Origin: Bacteroidaceae bacterium
GTDB lineage: Bacteria; Bacteroidota; Bacteroidia; Bacteroidales; Bacteroidaceae
NCBI GenBank assembly: GCA_017520935.1
Contig: JAFXEF010000001.1
Span: 1-64,000, forward strand
Direction: 5' to 3'
DNA length: 64,000 bases
The translations under genes and the position numbers were made by a program. The stretch's first letter is position 1; every line of letters starts with the position of its first letter. The notes beneath the pieces are model-generated. The model saw nothing but the letters and a program-made list of their open reading frames with translations, did no database searches and was not told the DNA's origin. This document shows, in pieces, positions 26,750 through 36,123 of this stretch.

Positions 26750-26808
26750 TTCCGTTACGGTGGATACACCTTATCCGCCGTATCTGAATATCAGGGTCTG
26801 TGACCCGC
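26750..26808. repeat. Dispersed intergenic repeat, copy 2
   Basis: Counterpart of 1544-1603; shares TTCCGTTACGG-GGATA and ATCAGGGT-TGT-ACCCG. Confidence 0.6.
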
Positions 26809-26845
26809 AATAACCTCAAAGGGGGCAGAGACCCCTACCTCAGCA

Positions 26846-26870
26846 CCCTCGGATATCCAATATCCGAGGG
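26846..26870. repeat. Perfect 11-bp stem hairpin
   Basis: CCCTCGGATAT, loop CCA, ATATCCGAGGG. There is no T-run, so it is not a classical terminator. Confidence 0.6.
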
Positions 26871-26880
26871 GACAAGTAAT

Positions 26881-26925
26881 GGCACGCTGATGACGCTGAT
26901 GTTGCAAGATGACCGCTGATATTTA
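26881..26925. repeat. 45-bp dispersed repeat, copy 2
   Basis: Second copy of the element at 26461-26505, 420 bases away in the same orientation. Confidence 0.6.
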
Positions 26926-27078
26926 TTATTATCTGTGATAATCTGCTGAATCTGTGTCATCAGTGTGCCAAACAAAAAACAGACAAGAATAATTAAAATA
27001 AATTTAATCATAGAATAGTCGTCTTTTATCAAAAAAAATGTGTAATTTTACCTCCGAATAACTATTACAATCATTATC

Positions 27079-30000
27079 ATGAAAAGACTATTTACTTTCT
27101 TTGCACTTTCTGTGCTGATGGCCGTTGGCGCGTATGCCCAGTGGACCAAGCCCGCAGCTCCCGCCTCTGTGCCGCTGCAAATTGGTGAAACTCTGTATCT
27201 CTACAATCCTGTCGCCGATGCCTTTTTCCTTGGCGCTAATGAATGGAACACCCGTGCCAGTGTAAGTGCCACCAAAGGCTATAAGGTGTGGATTGAGAAG
27301 TATGAGCTTGACGACATCTCTTACTACCTGACCAGCGATGTGGAGACCAAGGGGCAGGTGATGTGTACCTTCATTGATGGTGTGGAGAGTATCTGGGTGG
27401 ACCGTAACAAAGCCGACGATGTACAGAAACTCTTCACCTTTGAGGCACAGGATGACGGCACCTATCGCATAGGTCTGTCGCCCGAGAACCGTAGCTTCAA
27501 TCCCGAAACGTATCCAGGTGCTTATTTGGGGCTCATCCCTGAGAAGAATGATACGCGCATATATTTGTGCGATACCTCTTCTTTTTATCCTCCCTTCTAC
27601 GATCCGGAGTTGTGGCAGACCAAGTGGAACTTCGTGGCTCCGTCAGAATACGAGGCTTATGTGGGCAAGAAGCAGGCCTATGAGGCTGCTGTGGCTTTGA
27701 AAGCCAATATAGACAAGGCGCTTGCCGAGAATGAGGGTATCGATATCTCTTCTATACAAGCCGTTTATGACAATACGGCCAGCACGGTCGAGCAGCTCAA
27801 CAAGGCGGCTGAGGACTTGGTATGGCTTGTTGTTGAGTTCCAGACTGCAAGAGTATCGGTAGATACGCCTGCAGACTTTACTCCATACATCACCAACGCA
27901 TCGTATGACAGCAATAACAATGAAGGTTGGAAGGGGACAGCTCCTGCTTTCCAGCAGTTTGGCAATGCCGAGTTCTATCAGTGTAATTACGATACTCATC
28001 AGTCGCTCACAGGACTCAAGAATGGTATCTACAAGGTAGGGCTTACCGGTTTCTATCGTGCCGGCTGGGCCGACAATGATGCCACAGCATACGATTTGTT
28101 GATTGATGAGGGTAACGACTCGCTGCAGAATGCCAAACTCTATGCCTCTACTGCCGGCATGAGTGCGGTTGCCGCTCCACTCACATTGGCCAGTGCCGGT
28201 GCTACTGCAGACTCGATTGCCGGTGGCGTGTTGGCTAACAAACATGGAAAAATCCCTAATGATATGCAGGCCGCCAGCGAGTATGTTAAGGCTGGTAAAT
28301 ATCCTGAAGTGAACGTGCTCGTATATGTAAACGACGGCACGCTTACTTTAGGTCTTAAGAAAGAACGCCAGCTCGAAGGTGACTGGACCATTCTTGATGA
28401 CTGGAAGCTCTACTATCTGGGTGAGAGCGATGACGCATTTACCTATTTCGTTTCTGATTATCTGGGCAAGTCTGAGGATTACGAGACGTACATTGAATAC
28501 AACGAGGTATACCACCACAAGCCAAGTTATACAGCCTACTTGGAGGCACGCAATACGCTCGCTGATGCTGACGATGCCGCTTCTATAGCCGCTGCTATCA
28601 AGGCGTTTGACGCTGCCGTATTGGCACTTGAGGAGAGTATCGAGGCCTATGCCCTTTTCTATGCCAAGTATCAAGATGCTTGTGCTTATATGGAGAGCCT
28701 CAATCCCGATATCGTTTACGAAGATCCCCTTTACAACCTCTCTGACTATCTCTATCTCGAAGGGGAGCCTTCAGAGTTGTATCCCAATGGTACAGGTCTT
28801 TCTATCTTAGAGAACGGTACTCTGGATGCTGAACAGATTATGGCCGAGATCGCTTTCTTGGAGAAACTCCTTGCCGACGCTATCGCCAATGCGCTCGTTG
28901 ACGGTACTGACTGCTCTAACCTGCTCAAGAATGCTTCGTTTGCCGAAGAAGGTGGATGGACCAAGCAGCCGGGCGTAACCTTCCCCACTGGCGGTAACCC
29001 TGTAGGCGAAGGCCCAAATATGGTGTTCGATGTGTATCAAGAGCTCGGCAACCTGCAGAATGGCCTCTATGAGTTTACTGTAAATGCCTGCTACCTTGCA
29101 GCTGACTATACAGCCCTCACCGGCGAAGAGCAGTACAAGGCATATACCTATATCAATAGCTATCAGAAGTTGATGAATTCTGTGCTTGCTGACCCCACGG
29201 CAGAGTCATCTCATGCTGAAGATTACAATTATCCCGGTAAGGGTTACGTGCCTAATAGTGCAGCCTCTGCATATCAGGCATTTACTGATGGCCGTTATGT
29301 GCAGACCGTCTATGGTCTCGTTACCGATGGCACGCTGCGTCTCGGTATCCGCAACGACCTCCGTTATGCCGATGGTAGCCGTGCATGGTGGACAGGCGCC
29401 AAGCTTATTTTCCGCGCGATGAACGAGGAAATTCTGGGTGAGGTAATCACCGCTACTGTACCTGAGGCACAAGCTCTCTTGACCAACAAGTGCGGGCAGC
29501 CCGAACTCGACAGTTTGCAGATGGCTATCTCTGCCGCTACAGCAGCTGCTGGTGGTGAAGCGCGTTACGATGCTCTCGTAACTCTGAAGCATGCTATGGA
29601 AAGCGTTATAAATGCTACGGAAAGCTATGCAAAGCTCCATACCGCTCTTGGTAACCTCCATACTGCTATAGATGAGTATGCTGAGACAGCTTCTGCCGAG
29701 GCAGTGAAGAATGCTAAGGCTCTTTATACTGAGGTTCTGGCTGCCTATGAGGCTGGTACCTATAATAACATTGAGGCTATAGCAAAGGCCGAGGCCGTAA
29801 ACCTTGCCGTGGTAGAGCTCAAGATTCCCGATATGAGTGGGGGCGATGATGAACCTATCGATGTCACCTCACTCATTGTCAACAATAATTTCGACCCAGC
29901 CAAGGGTGACAAGAACACAGGCGTTATTGAAGGCTGGACTACCAGTGCCATGAATGGCTACAAGCAGAATACCGTCAGCTACAATAAGGCCAATATTACT

Positions 30001-31164
30001 CTGTACCAAGATCTTGTGGGTCTTACTCCTGGTAAGTATAAGGTGACTGTGCATACCTACTACCGTGCCGGCTACTACAATGAGGAGTGGGAGCGGAAGG
30101 AGAATGGCGAGGATACTCATCTCACCACTCTCTACGCAGCCACATCGGATGAGCGCTTCGAGACCAAGGTGATGAACCTCTACGAAGGTGCCTCTGCTAC
30201 TGACTATGGTGTGAAATGCTACACTTTGCCCAATGGTATGTTTGCCCCCGATGGTACGACACCTACTGTAGAGTTCTTCAAGCAGGGGCATTATCTCAAC
30301 GAACTGGAGTTTGTGGTAGGTGAAGACGGTAAGGCGCGCATCGGTTTGGAGAAGACCGAAATTCTTGCCAACGATTACGAGGTGGTAGGAGAGTGGAACC
30401 TCTACTACCTTGGTTCTGTAGAACCCGAACCCGCAGATGTTACCTCACTCATCGTCAACAATAACTTCGACCCAGCCAAGGGTGACAAGAACACAGGCGT
30501 TATTGAAGGCTGGACTACCAGTGCCATGAATGGCTATAAGCAGAATACCGTCAGCTACAATAAAGCAACTATTACTTTGTACCAAGATCTCGTAGGTTTA
30601 CCCATGGGTAAATATAGGGTGACCGTACATACCTACTACCGTGCTGGTTACTACAATGAGGAGTGGGATCGGAAGGAGAATGGTGAGGAAACTCATCTCA
30701 CCACTCTCTACGCAGCCACATCGGATGAACGTTTTGAAACCAAGGTGATGAACCTCTACGAAGATGCCTCTGCTACCGACTATGGTGCGAAGTGCTACAC
30801 TTTGCCCAATGGTATGTTCGCCCCCGATGGTACGACACCTACTGTAGAGTTCTTCAAGCAGGGTCATTATCTCAATGAACTGGAGTTCGTGGTAGGTGAA
30901 GACGGCAAGGCGCGCATTGGTCTGGAGAAGACCGAGATCCTCGCCAATGACTATGAGGTAGTGGGTGCATGGCATCTCTACTATCTGGGCAAATCAGAAG
31001 GTGAAGGTGATGGCATTCAGCGTGTAGATAACGCTCCTGTGTTCGCCACAGAGATCTACACTCTCGATGGCGTTCGCATCAGTGCTCCGCAGTCCGGCAT
31101 TAACATCATTCGCACTCTCCGTGCCGACGGTACAGTGGAGGTGAAGAAAGTGCTGGTAAAGTAA
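27079..31164 (+). CDS. Large secreted repeat protein with T9SS-like C-terminal tail
   Basis: 1361 residues with a signal peptide (FTFFALSVLMAVGAYAQ). Four copies of a beta-sandwich, carbohydrate-binding-like domain are visible: about 266-454, 610-790, 928-1119 and 1120-1310. Each shows N-x-F/Y near its start, a GLYK/GKYKVT strand, then YRAG. The last two are nearly identical over about 190 residues. Short helical FIVAR-like linkers separate the first three. The last 45 residues (IYTLDGVRIS ... GINIIRT ... VKKVLVK) resemble the type IX secretion sorting domain, so it is probably exported to the cell surface. No catalytic motif is seen. It diverges from the GH84 gene and likely binds or presents glycans; function is inferred only. 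Confidence 0.8.
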   Translation: MKRLFTFFALSVLMAVGAYAQWTKPAAPASVPLQIGETLYLYNPVADAFFLGANEWNTRASVSATKGYKVWIEKYELDDISYYLTSDVETKGQVMCTFIDGVESIWVDRNKADDVQKLFTFEAQDDGTYRIGLSPENRSFNPETYPGAYLGLIPEKNDTRIYLCDTSSFYPPFYDPELWQTKWNFVAPSEYEAYVGKKQAYEAAVALKANIDKALAENEGIDISSIQAVYDNTASTVEQLNKAAEDLVWLVVEFQTARVSVDTPADFTPYITNASYDSNNNEGWKGTAPAFQQFGNAEFYQCNYDTHQSLTGLKNGIYKVGLTGFYRAGWADNDATAYDLLIDEGNDSLQNAKLYASTAGMSAVAAPLTLASAGATADSIAGGVLANKHGKIPNDMQAASEYVKAGKYPEVNVLVYVNDGTLTLGLKKERQLEGDWTILDDWKLYYLGESDDAFTYFVSDYLGKSEDYETYIEYNEVYHHKPSYTAYLEARNTLADADDAASIAAAIKAFDAAVLALEESIEAYALFYAKYQDACAYMESLNPDIVYEDPLYNLSDYLYLEGEPSELYPNGTGLSILENGTLDAEQIMAEIAFLEKLLADAIANALVDGTDCSNLLKNASFAEEGGWTKQPGVTFPTGGNPVGEGPNMVFDVYQELGNLQNGLYEFTVNACYLAADYTALTGEEQYKAYTYINSYQKLMNSVLADPTAESSHAEDYNYPGKGYVPNSAASAYQAFTDGRYVQTVYGLVTDGTLRLGIRNDLRYADGSRAWWTGAKLIFRAMNEEILGEVITATVPEAQALLTNKCGQPELDSLQMAISAATAAAGGEARYDALVTLKHAMESVINATESYAKLHTALGNLHTAIDEYAETASAEAVKNAKALYTEVLAAYEAGTYNNIEAIAKAEAVNLAVVELKIPDMSGGDDEPIDVTSLIVNNNFDPAKGDKNTGVIEGWTTSAMNGYKQNTVSYNKANITLYQDLVGLTPGKYKVTVHTYYRAGYYNEEWERKENGEDTHLTTLYAATSDERFETKVMNLYEGASATDYGVKCYTLPNGMFAPDGTTPTVEFFKQGHYLNELEFVVGEDGKARIGLEKTEILANDYEVVGEWNLYYLGSVEPEPADVTSLIVNNNFDPAKGDKNTGVIEGWTTSAMNGYKQNTVSYNKATITLYQDLVGLPMGKYRVTVHTYYRAGYYNEEWDRKENGEETHLTTLYAATSDERFETKVMNLYEDASATDYGAKCYTLPNGMFAPDGTTPTVEFFKQGHYLNELEFVVGEDGKARIGLEKTEILANDYEVVGAWHLYYLGKSEGEGDGIQRVDNAPVFATEIYTLDGVRISAPQSGINIIRTLRADGTVEVKKVLVK

Positions 31165-31178
31165 TAGGTGGAAAATGT

Positions 31179-31215
31179 AAAGAGGGTGTGCATGTCGTTT
31201 TTGCACACCCTCTTT
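31179..31215 (+). terminator. Terminator of the large repeat protein gene
   Basis: Perfect 14-bp stem AAAGAGGGTGTGCA (31179-31192) with 31202-31215, then CTTG. Confidence 0.85.
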
Positions 31216-31277
31216 CTTGTAGATCCGGTATATATTATTCGAATTGGCATCATCAATAAGATAAATGGTGTCATAAA

Positions 31278-31309
31278 ATTGCGCATCTCGAATAATTTAG
31301 CTAATTTTG
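31278..31309 (+). promoter_or_regulatory. Promoter of thrS
   Basis: ATTG at 31278-31281, a 20-nt spacer, TAATTTTG at 31302-31309. The -7 box forms the left arm of the hairpin at 31304-31336. Confidence 0.65.
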
Positions 31310-31343
31310 CAGCCAATTGTATGTTGGCTGCAAAATGTTTTTT
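31304..31343 (+). terminator. Terminator-like hairpin overlapping the thrS promoter
   Basis: Perfect 13-bp stem ATTTTGCAGCCAA (31304-31316) with TTGGCTGCAAAAT (31324-31336), then G and six T. Read-through RNA from upstream would form it, but RNA started at the embedded promoter (about 31314) would lack its left arm. Confidence 0.65.
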
Positions 31344-31402
31344 ATTGTGGCCTATATATAATAAGGTGTAGCAAGAACGAAAAAAATAATACATATAGGA
31401 CA

Positions 31403-33346
31403 ATGATTAAGATTACTTTTCCTGATGGCTCGGTGAGGGAATACGAAGCTGGCGTTACCGGCTTGCAGATTGCCGAGAGTATCAGCAGTCGTCTGGCACA
31501 GGATGTGCTGGCCTGCAGTGTGAATGATGAAATAGTGGAACTCAACCGTCCCATTCTGGAGGATGCCAGCATCCGTCTGCACAAGTGGGACGACGAGCAG
31601 GCCAAGCATGCCTTCTGGCACACCAGTGCCCATCTCTTGGCTGAGGCTCTACAGGAGCTGTATCCCAATATCCAGTTTGGTATCGGTCCCGCCATCGAAA
31701 GCGGATTCTACTACGACGTGGATCCGGGTGAGGGTGTGACTATCAAGGAGGGAGACCTCGAGGTCATCGAGAAGAAGATGGCTGAGTTGGTTGCCAAGAA
31801 TGAGAATGTAGTGCGCAACGAGATCTCGAAGACCGAGGTGCTGAAGATGTTTGGCGACCGTGGTGAGACCTATAAGTGCGAACTTATCTCGGAACTTGAG
31901 GATGGTACCATCACCACCTATACGCAGGGGGCATTTACTGACCTTTGCCGTGGACCGCACCTCGTCTCTACTGCCCCCATCAAGGCAATCAAGTTGACTT
32001 CTGTGGCTGGTGCCTATTGGCGTGGCGACGAGAAGCGCAAGATGATGACCCGTATCTACGGTATCAGTTTCCCAAAGAAGAAGATGCTTGATGAGTATCT
32101 GGTGATGATGGAGGAGGCCAAGAAGCGCGACCACCGTAAGATTGGTAAGGAGCTTGAACTCTTCATGTTTACCGAGATGGTAGGTAAGGGCTTGCCTATG
32201 TGGTTACCTCGCGGTACCGCTCTCCGTTTGCGCTTGGAGGATTTCTTGAAGCGTATCCAGAAACGTTTCGGCTATCAGCAGGTGATGACTCCGCATATCG
32301 GTAATAAGCAACTCTATGTGACTTCGGGTCACTGGGATCACTATGGAAAGGACAGCTTCCAACCCATCACCACACCTGAAGAGGGTGAGATGTACCTGTT
32401 GAAGCCGATGAACTGTCCCCATCACTGTATGATCTACAAGTGGCAGCCCCGCTCATACAAGGATCTGCCTCTCCGTTTGGCTGAGTTCGGTACCGTGTAT
32501 CGCTATGAACAGAGTGGTGAGCTCCATGGTTTGACTCGTGTACGTAGCTTTACCCAGGACGATGCCCACATCTTCTGCCGTCCCGACCAGGTGAAGGAGG
32601 AATTTATCCGTGTGATGGATATTATCCAGATTATCTTCAAGGCACTCAACTTCGAGAACTATGAGGCTCAGATTTCATTGCGCGACCCCAATAATACGAC
32701 CAAGTATGTAGGTTCTGACGAGAACTGGGCACGTGCCGAGCAGGCTATCGTAGAGGCTTGCGAGGAGAAGGGTCTGAAGGCTCGTGTAGAAACAGGTGAA
32801 GCTGCTTTCTACGGCCCCAAGCTCGACTTCATGGTGAAGGATGCTATCGGTCGTCGTTGGCAGTTGGGTACCATTCAGGTTGACTACAACTTACCCGAGC
32901 GCTTCCAGCTGGAGTATACTGGTTCGGACAACCAGAAATATCGTCCCGTGATGATTCACCGTGCTCCCTTCGGCTCAATGGAGCGTTTTGTGGCAGTGCT
33001 TATCGAGCATACCGGTGGTAAGTTCCCCTTGTGGCTCACCCCCGACCAGGTGGCTATCCTGCCTATCTCGGAGAAGTTCAACGACTATGCCGAGCAGGTG
33101 AAGAGGGAACTTGAGCAGTACGACGTGCGTTGCATCATTGACGGACGTAGTGAGAAAATCAACCGCAAGATCCGTGACAATGAGATGAAGCATATCCCCT
33201 ACATGCTCATTGTTGGCGAAAAAGAGCAGGCCGAGGGTACAGTTACCGTACGCAGACAGGGCGGAATCAACGAAGGAAGCCTGAAAATAGCCGAATTTGG
33301 TGAAAAAATCGAGGAGGAAGTTAATAATATGATAAATGAATGGTAA
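31403..33346 (+). CDS. thrS: Threonyl-tRNA synthetase
   Basis: 647 residues. TGS domain ([17 protein letters not shown]), editing-type second domain ([43 protein letters not shown]), class II catalytic core with motif 2 near [31 protein letters not shown] in pieces, [13 protein letters not shown], and the C-terminal anticodon-binding domain from about residue 540. It charges tRNA-Thr and edits Ser-tRNA-Thr. The start matches the family; the upstream in-frame ATG at 31307 lies within the promoter. infC follows after its own promoter, the classical thrS-infC-rpmI-rplT order. Confidence 0.97.
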   Translation: MIKITFPDGSVREYEAGVTGLQIAESISSRLAQDVLACSVNDEIVELNRPILEDASIRLHKWDDEQAKHAFWHTSAHLLAEALQELYPNIQFGIGPAIESGFYYDVDPGEGVTIKEGDLEVIEKKMAELVAKNENVVRNEISKTEVLKMFGDRGETYKCELISELEDGTITTYTQGAFTDLCRGPHLVSTAPIKAIKLTSVAGAYWRGDEKRKMMTRIYGISFPKKKMLDEYLVMMEEAKKRDHRKIGKELELFMFTEMVGKGLPMWLPRGTALRLRLEDFLKRIQKRFGYQQVMTPHIGNKQLYVTSGHWDHYGKDSFQPITTPEEGEMYLLKPMNCPHHCMIYKWQPRSYKDLPLRLAEFGTVYRYEQSGELHGLTRVRSFTQDDAHIFCRPDQVKEEFIRVMDIIQIIFKALNFENYEAQISLRDPNNTTKYVGSDENWARAEQAIVEACEEKGLKARVETGEAAFYGPKLDFMVKDAIGRRWQLGTIQVDYNLPERFQLEYTGSDNQKYRPVMIHRAPFGSMERFVAVLIEHTGGKFPLWLTPDQVAILPISEKFNDYAEQVKRELEQYDVRCIIDGRSEKINRKIRDNEMKHIPYMLIVGEKEQAEGTVTVRRQGGINEGSLKIAEFGEKIEEEVNNMINEW

Positions 33347-33466
33347 CTTTTGCAAGCAGAAGATAGGCTATACCTCGGAAAGTTGCATATAAATCTAATT
33401 TAATAGAATCTCTTCCTCGTTCTGTAAAGAAAAATTAAGAATTTTCTATACTTTCGTTCGTTGAGA

Positions 33467-33498
33467 TTTGCGTTTTCGCTCGGTTTGCACTATCTTTG
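33467..33498 (+). promoter_or_regulatory. Strong promoter of the infC-rpmI-rplT operon
   Basis: TTTG at 33467-33470, a 20-nt spacer, TATCTTTG at 33491-33498: full match to the Bacteroidota consensus. Start predicted near 33503, giving a leader of about 110 nt that could hold translational control; GGCGGCAAGATTGCCG-type pairing is possible in it. Confidence 0.8.
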
Positions 33499-33611
33499 CG
33501 CCCGCATTTGACAATGTGGGCGGCAAGATTGCCGTTTCGTAGCGTTAGATACAGAACAAAAAAGAATTAGTAACCATTAAAAAAGACAGCAGAACAAACA
33601 AATTCATCTGA

Positions 33612-34181
33612 ATGAAAAAAGACAACCTGAAAGGCCAACACCGTATCAATGAACAGATACGAGCCAAAGAAGTCCGAATTGTTGGTGACAACATTGAATC
33701 TACCGTAGTGTCAATCCATGAAGCACTGAGAATAGCCGAAGAGAATGAAGCAGACTTGGTAGAGATTTCACCGAACGCCGTTCCGCCTGTTTGCAGAATT
33801 ATTGATTACTCAAAGTTCCTGTATCAGCTGAAGAAGAAACAGAAGGAGATGAAGGCCAAGCAAGTGAAGATTGACGTTAAGGAAATCCGCTTCGGCCCTC
33901 AGACAGATGACCACGACTACAACTTCAAACTGAAGCATGCCATTGGCTTCCTTAAGGATGGAGATAAGGTTAAGGCATATGTGTTCTTCAAGGGACGCTC
34001 AATCCTCTTCAAAGAGCAGGGCGAGGTGCTGTTGCTGCGTTTTGCCAACGACCTTGAGGAGTATGGTAAGGTAGACCAGATGCCTGTACTCGAAGGTAAG
34101 CGCATGACCATCTTCATTTCACCGAAGAAGGCTGCCGCTCCCAAGAAAGAGAAGCCCGCTCAGCAGAAAGAGGAAAATTGA
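33612..34181 (+). CDS. infC: Translation initiation factor IF-3
   Basis: 189 residues. The N domain begins [18 protein letters not shown], the linker is Lys-rich ([11 protein letters not shown]), and the C domain has [20 protein letters not shown] and [13 protein letters not shown] Lys/Pro/Gln tail of about 20 residues ([16 protein letters not shown]) extends past the E. coli length. IF-3 binds the 30S subunit and checks the initiator tRNA and start codon. It starts with ATG rather than the rare AUU used in enterobacteria. rpmI follows after 145 bases that contain a small stem (about 34271-34290). Confidence 0.97.
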   Translation: MKKDNLKGQHRINEQIRAKEVRIVGDNIESTVVSIHEALRIAEENEADLVEISPNAVPPVCRIIDYSKFLYQLKKKQKEMKAKQVKIDVKEIRFGPQTDDHDYNFKLKHAIGFLKDGDKVKAYVFFKGRSILFKEQGEVLLLRFANDLEEYGKVDQMPVLEGKRMTIFISPKKAAAPKKEKPAQQKEEN

Positions 34182-34326
34182 AAGTGAAAAGATGGAAGTT
34201 GATATCTTGAATCCATAAGGGAGTACTTTCATCTATCATCTTTCAACTATAAACTTGAGAAAAGCGGCTGCGTGCCGGTATAGTACGCACCGTTTATATA
34301 TTAATAATTAAATAATAACTAACAAC

Positions 34327-34524
34327 ATGCCAAAAGTTAAGACTAACTCCGGTTCAAAAAAAAGATTCGCTCTTACCGGAACAGGTAAAATCAAGAGAAA
34401 GCACGCTTATCACAGTCACATCTTGACAAAGAAGACTAAGAAGCAAAAACGTAACCTTGACCACTTTACACTTGTACACGGTGCAAACGTAAGCCAGGTT
34501 AAGGAACTTCTTGCAATGAAGTAA
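34327..34524 (+). CDS. rpmI: Ribosomal protein bL35
   Basis: 65 residues, [21 protein letters not shown] and then [19 protein letters not shown], the standard bL35 pattern, very basic. It is a component of the 50S subunit and lies between infC and rplT as in most bacteria. Confidence 0.97.
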   Translation: MPKVKTNSGSKKRFALTGTGKIKRKHAYHSHILTKKTKKQKRNLDHFTLVHGANVSQVKELLAMK

Positions 34525-34627
34525 TCTTAAAGTTAAGCGAGTTATTCTAAAAACAATTATTAATCGGATGGTTAGCAAAACCAAGACTGCCCCGGGCAGC
34601 GCTAACATCTAAAAACGAAACAAAACT

Positions 34628-34978
34628 ATGCCAAGATCAGTAAATCATGTTGCTTCAAGAGCAAAGAGAAAGAAAATTTTAGGTTTAACCAGAGGTTACT
34701 TCGGTGCTCGTAAGAACGTTTGGACCGTTGCCAAGAATACTTGGGAGAAGGGTCTGACCTACGCTTACCGCGACCGTAAGAATAAGAAGCGCAACTTCCG
34801 TGCCTTGTGGATCCAGCGTATTAACGCTGCCGCTCGTCTCGAGGGTATGTCTTATTCTCAACTGATGGGTGCATTGCACAAGGCTGGTATCGAGATCAAC
34901 CGTAAGGTGCTCGCCGACCTCGCAATGAATCATCCTGAAGCTTTCAAGGCTATCGTAGCTAAGGCTAAGGCTGCTTAA
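34628..34978 (+). CDS. rplT: Ribosomal protein bL20
   Basis: 116 residues, [20 protein letters not shown], then [13 protein letters not shown] and [13 protein letters not shown]. It binds 23S rRNA and is essential early in 50S assembly; in several bacteria it also represses its own operon by binding the leader. It is the last gene of the operon, closed by the terminator at 35037-35066. Confidence 0.97.
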   Translation: MPRSVNHVASRAKRKKILGLTRGYFGARKNVWTVAKNTWEKGLTYAYRDRKNKKRNFRALWIQRINAAARLEGMSYSQLMGALHKAGIEINRKVLADLAMNHPEAFKAIVAKAKAA

Positions 34979-35036
34979 TTGTGGCTCACGCAGCTTAAAT
35001 AATCACTTGCGAAATAGTGTTATTTAACATGATAAC

Positions 35037-35066
35037 GAAAAAAGAGGCTTCGGCCTCTTTTTTTAT
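35037..35066 (+). terminator. Terminator of infC-rpmI-rplT
   Basis: AAAAGAGGC, TTCG tetraloop, GCCTCTTTT (35041-35062) with extra A and T tracts on either side. Confidence 0.92.
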
Positions 35067-35260
35067 TGGAGAAAACTTCCTATATTTGCATTAGCAAAAG
35101 CAGGAGAGAAGCGCATTCGTTGCGAACAATCAAGCTTTCGGCTGCGTTCTTTGAAGTGAAGAAGAGAAAGATGGGGTATGAAGGTGTAGAAAGAAAAACG
35201 AATTGTTTGCAATGAGTAGGGGACTTTCAACTTTCAGTTTCAACTTTCAATTCGAAATAT

Positions 35261-35435
35261 AGTCGTGTCGGTTTAGACTGGGAAACTCATCAATTATATC
35301 TGAAACCGAGGACAGCTTCGACTTCCAATGGCGGGCCACGCCCCGTAAGGGGTAACCTTGAGTCGGTGGATTACAAAGGGGGCGAGCACTCAAATCCTAT
35401 TTCTCGGAGTTTCATCGCATCAATCCGGCACGACT
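35261..35435 (+). ncRNA. ssrS: 6S-like RNA (Bacteroidales-1 motif)
   Basis: The ends pair: 35261-35271 with 35425-35435 (11 bp, one G-U). Inside, GAAACTC (35282-35288) pairs with GAGTTTC (35407-35413), then a one-sided 17-nt bubble leads to CCGAG/CTCGG and an apical region with GGCG-CGCC and CCCCGTAAGGGG hairpins. A long rod with a central bubble is the 6S RNA architecture, which mimics an open promoter to hold RNA polymerase. I recall the Bacteroidales-1 motif as lying downstream of the L20 gene, and later proposed to be 6S RNA. The position fits exactly. The 5' end is uncertain; the best visible -7 element is 170 nt upstream, so processing or an unseen promoter is needed. Confidence 0.75.
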
Positions 35436-35478
35436 TCTTTATATATAAACGCCAAAAGGTATTAATAACGTATTTGCT

Positions 35479-35850
35479 GTGGGCAGAAACAAATTTTCAA
35501 AACGCGAGATAGACATTATCGGTAAGCTCCTGAGTCGTAAAATGGCAGGCAACCGCAATCAGCAGAAGATGGTGAGACATACGCTTCGCACCGTCTTTGA
35601 CTTTAACATCTCTGATTTCAACGTGCAAGGAAAAGCCTTCGGCTCCGAAGACCTGCAATCTTGTGTGCGCCGTGGCGTTATCCATATCTTGGATGATGCC
35701 ACCATAGAGACCATGAAGGTGCGCTATGCCGAAAAGAAACAGCACGAAGAGGCTCTACGCCAAGCTGAGGCAGTGGCCGACGGCGAAGCGGTAGATTGGC
35801 AAGAGGTGCAGCGCCAGTGGGACGAATATTACGCCCAGCATCCGGAATGA
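35479..35850 (+). CDS. Small protein of unknown function
   Basis: 123 residues from a GTG start (no in-frame ATG for the first 24 codons). The N-terminal half is basic (RNKFSKREIDIIGKLLSRKMAGNRNQQKM); the C-terminal half is acidic with a coiled-coil-like helix (KKQHEEALRQAEAVA) and ends QRQWDEYYAQHPE. I do not recognise a domain; such basic-acidic small proteins may bind RNA or ribosomes, but that is speculation. It stands just after the 6S-like RNA and ends at its own terminator, so it is probably monocistronic. Codon use resembles the core genes, which supports it being real. Confidence 0.7.
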   Translation: MGRNKFSKREIDIIGKLLSRKMAGNRNQQKMVRHTLRTVFDFNISDFNVQGKAFGSEDLQSCVRRGVIHILDDATIETMKVRYAEKKQHEEALRQAEAVADGEAVDWQEVQRQWDEYYAQHPE

Positions 35851-35910
35851 CTCTCTCTAAATTATAATGCCTCAAATGGCTAAATAGTATAACTTGTAAT
35901 GATGGTTAAG

Positions 35911-35943
35911 AAACGCGTAAGATCTCAAGGTCTTGCGCGTTTG
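35911..35943 (+). terminator. Intrinsic terminator
   Basis: AAACGCGTAAGA (35911-35922) pairs with TCTTGCGCGTTT (35931-35942) with one G-T pair; GTTCTTTC follows. Confidence 0.8.
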
Positions 35944-36123
35944 TTCTTTCCAAAAAAATGACTTTTCCGGGGTATCTTCAGCAAAAAGTGTAAAGAAACT
36001 TTACAATTTTCGCTCAAAAAAGCGTTTTTTCGATTTTTCTTGCGGAAAGTGTTTGCTTGTGTGAGTAACTTCGCTAAGCAAATCGCGCACGACTATTAAT
36101 AACCGAAAAAACGCAATACGACA

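Larger units (their letters stand above)
26196..27078. other. Repeat-rich non-coding stretch between two divergent glycan genes
   Basis: About 880 bases without a credible gene. In order it contains a 103-bp array copy (26324-26426), a 45-bp repeat (26461-26505), four 21-bp repeats (26643-26726), a dispersed repeat copy (26750-26808), a hairpin (26846-26870) and the second 45-bp repeat (26881-26925). Both flanking promoters must lie at its ends. Confidence 0.7.
34979..35478. other. Stretch after rplT holding a terminator and a 6S-like RNA
   Basis: About 500 bases without a protein gene: the rplT terminator, a TATATTTG -7-like element (35082-35089), a T/C/A-rich tract with TTTCAACTTTCAA repeats (35223-35250), then the structured RNA at 35261-35435. 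Confidence 0.6.

Noticed and set aside
31304-31402. T-box or other riboswitch in the thrS leader
   Set aside because: No specifier-loop or T-box sequence is present, and T-boxes are not expected in Bacteroidota; the hairpin is explained by promoter/terminator overlap.
34540-34625. Possible tRNA between rpmI and rplT
   Set aside because: GC-rich bases CCCCGGGCAGC suggested a stem, but no cloverleaf, TTC loop or acceptor stem could be drawn.
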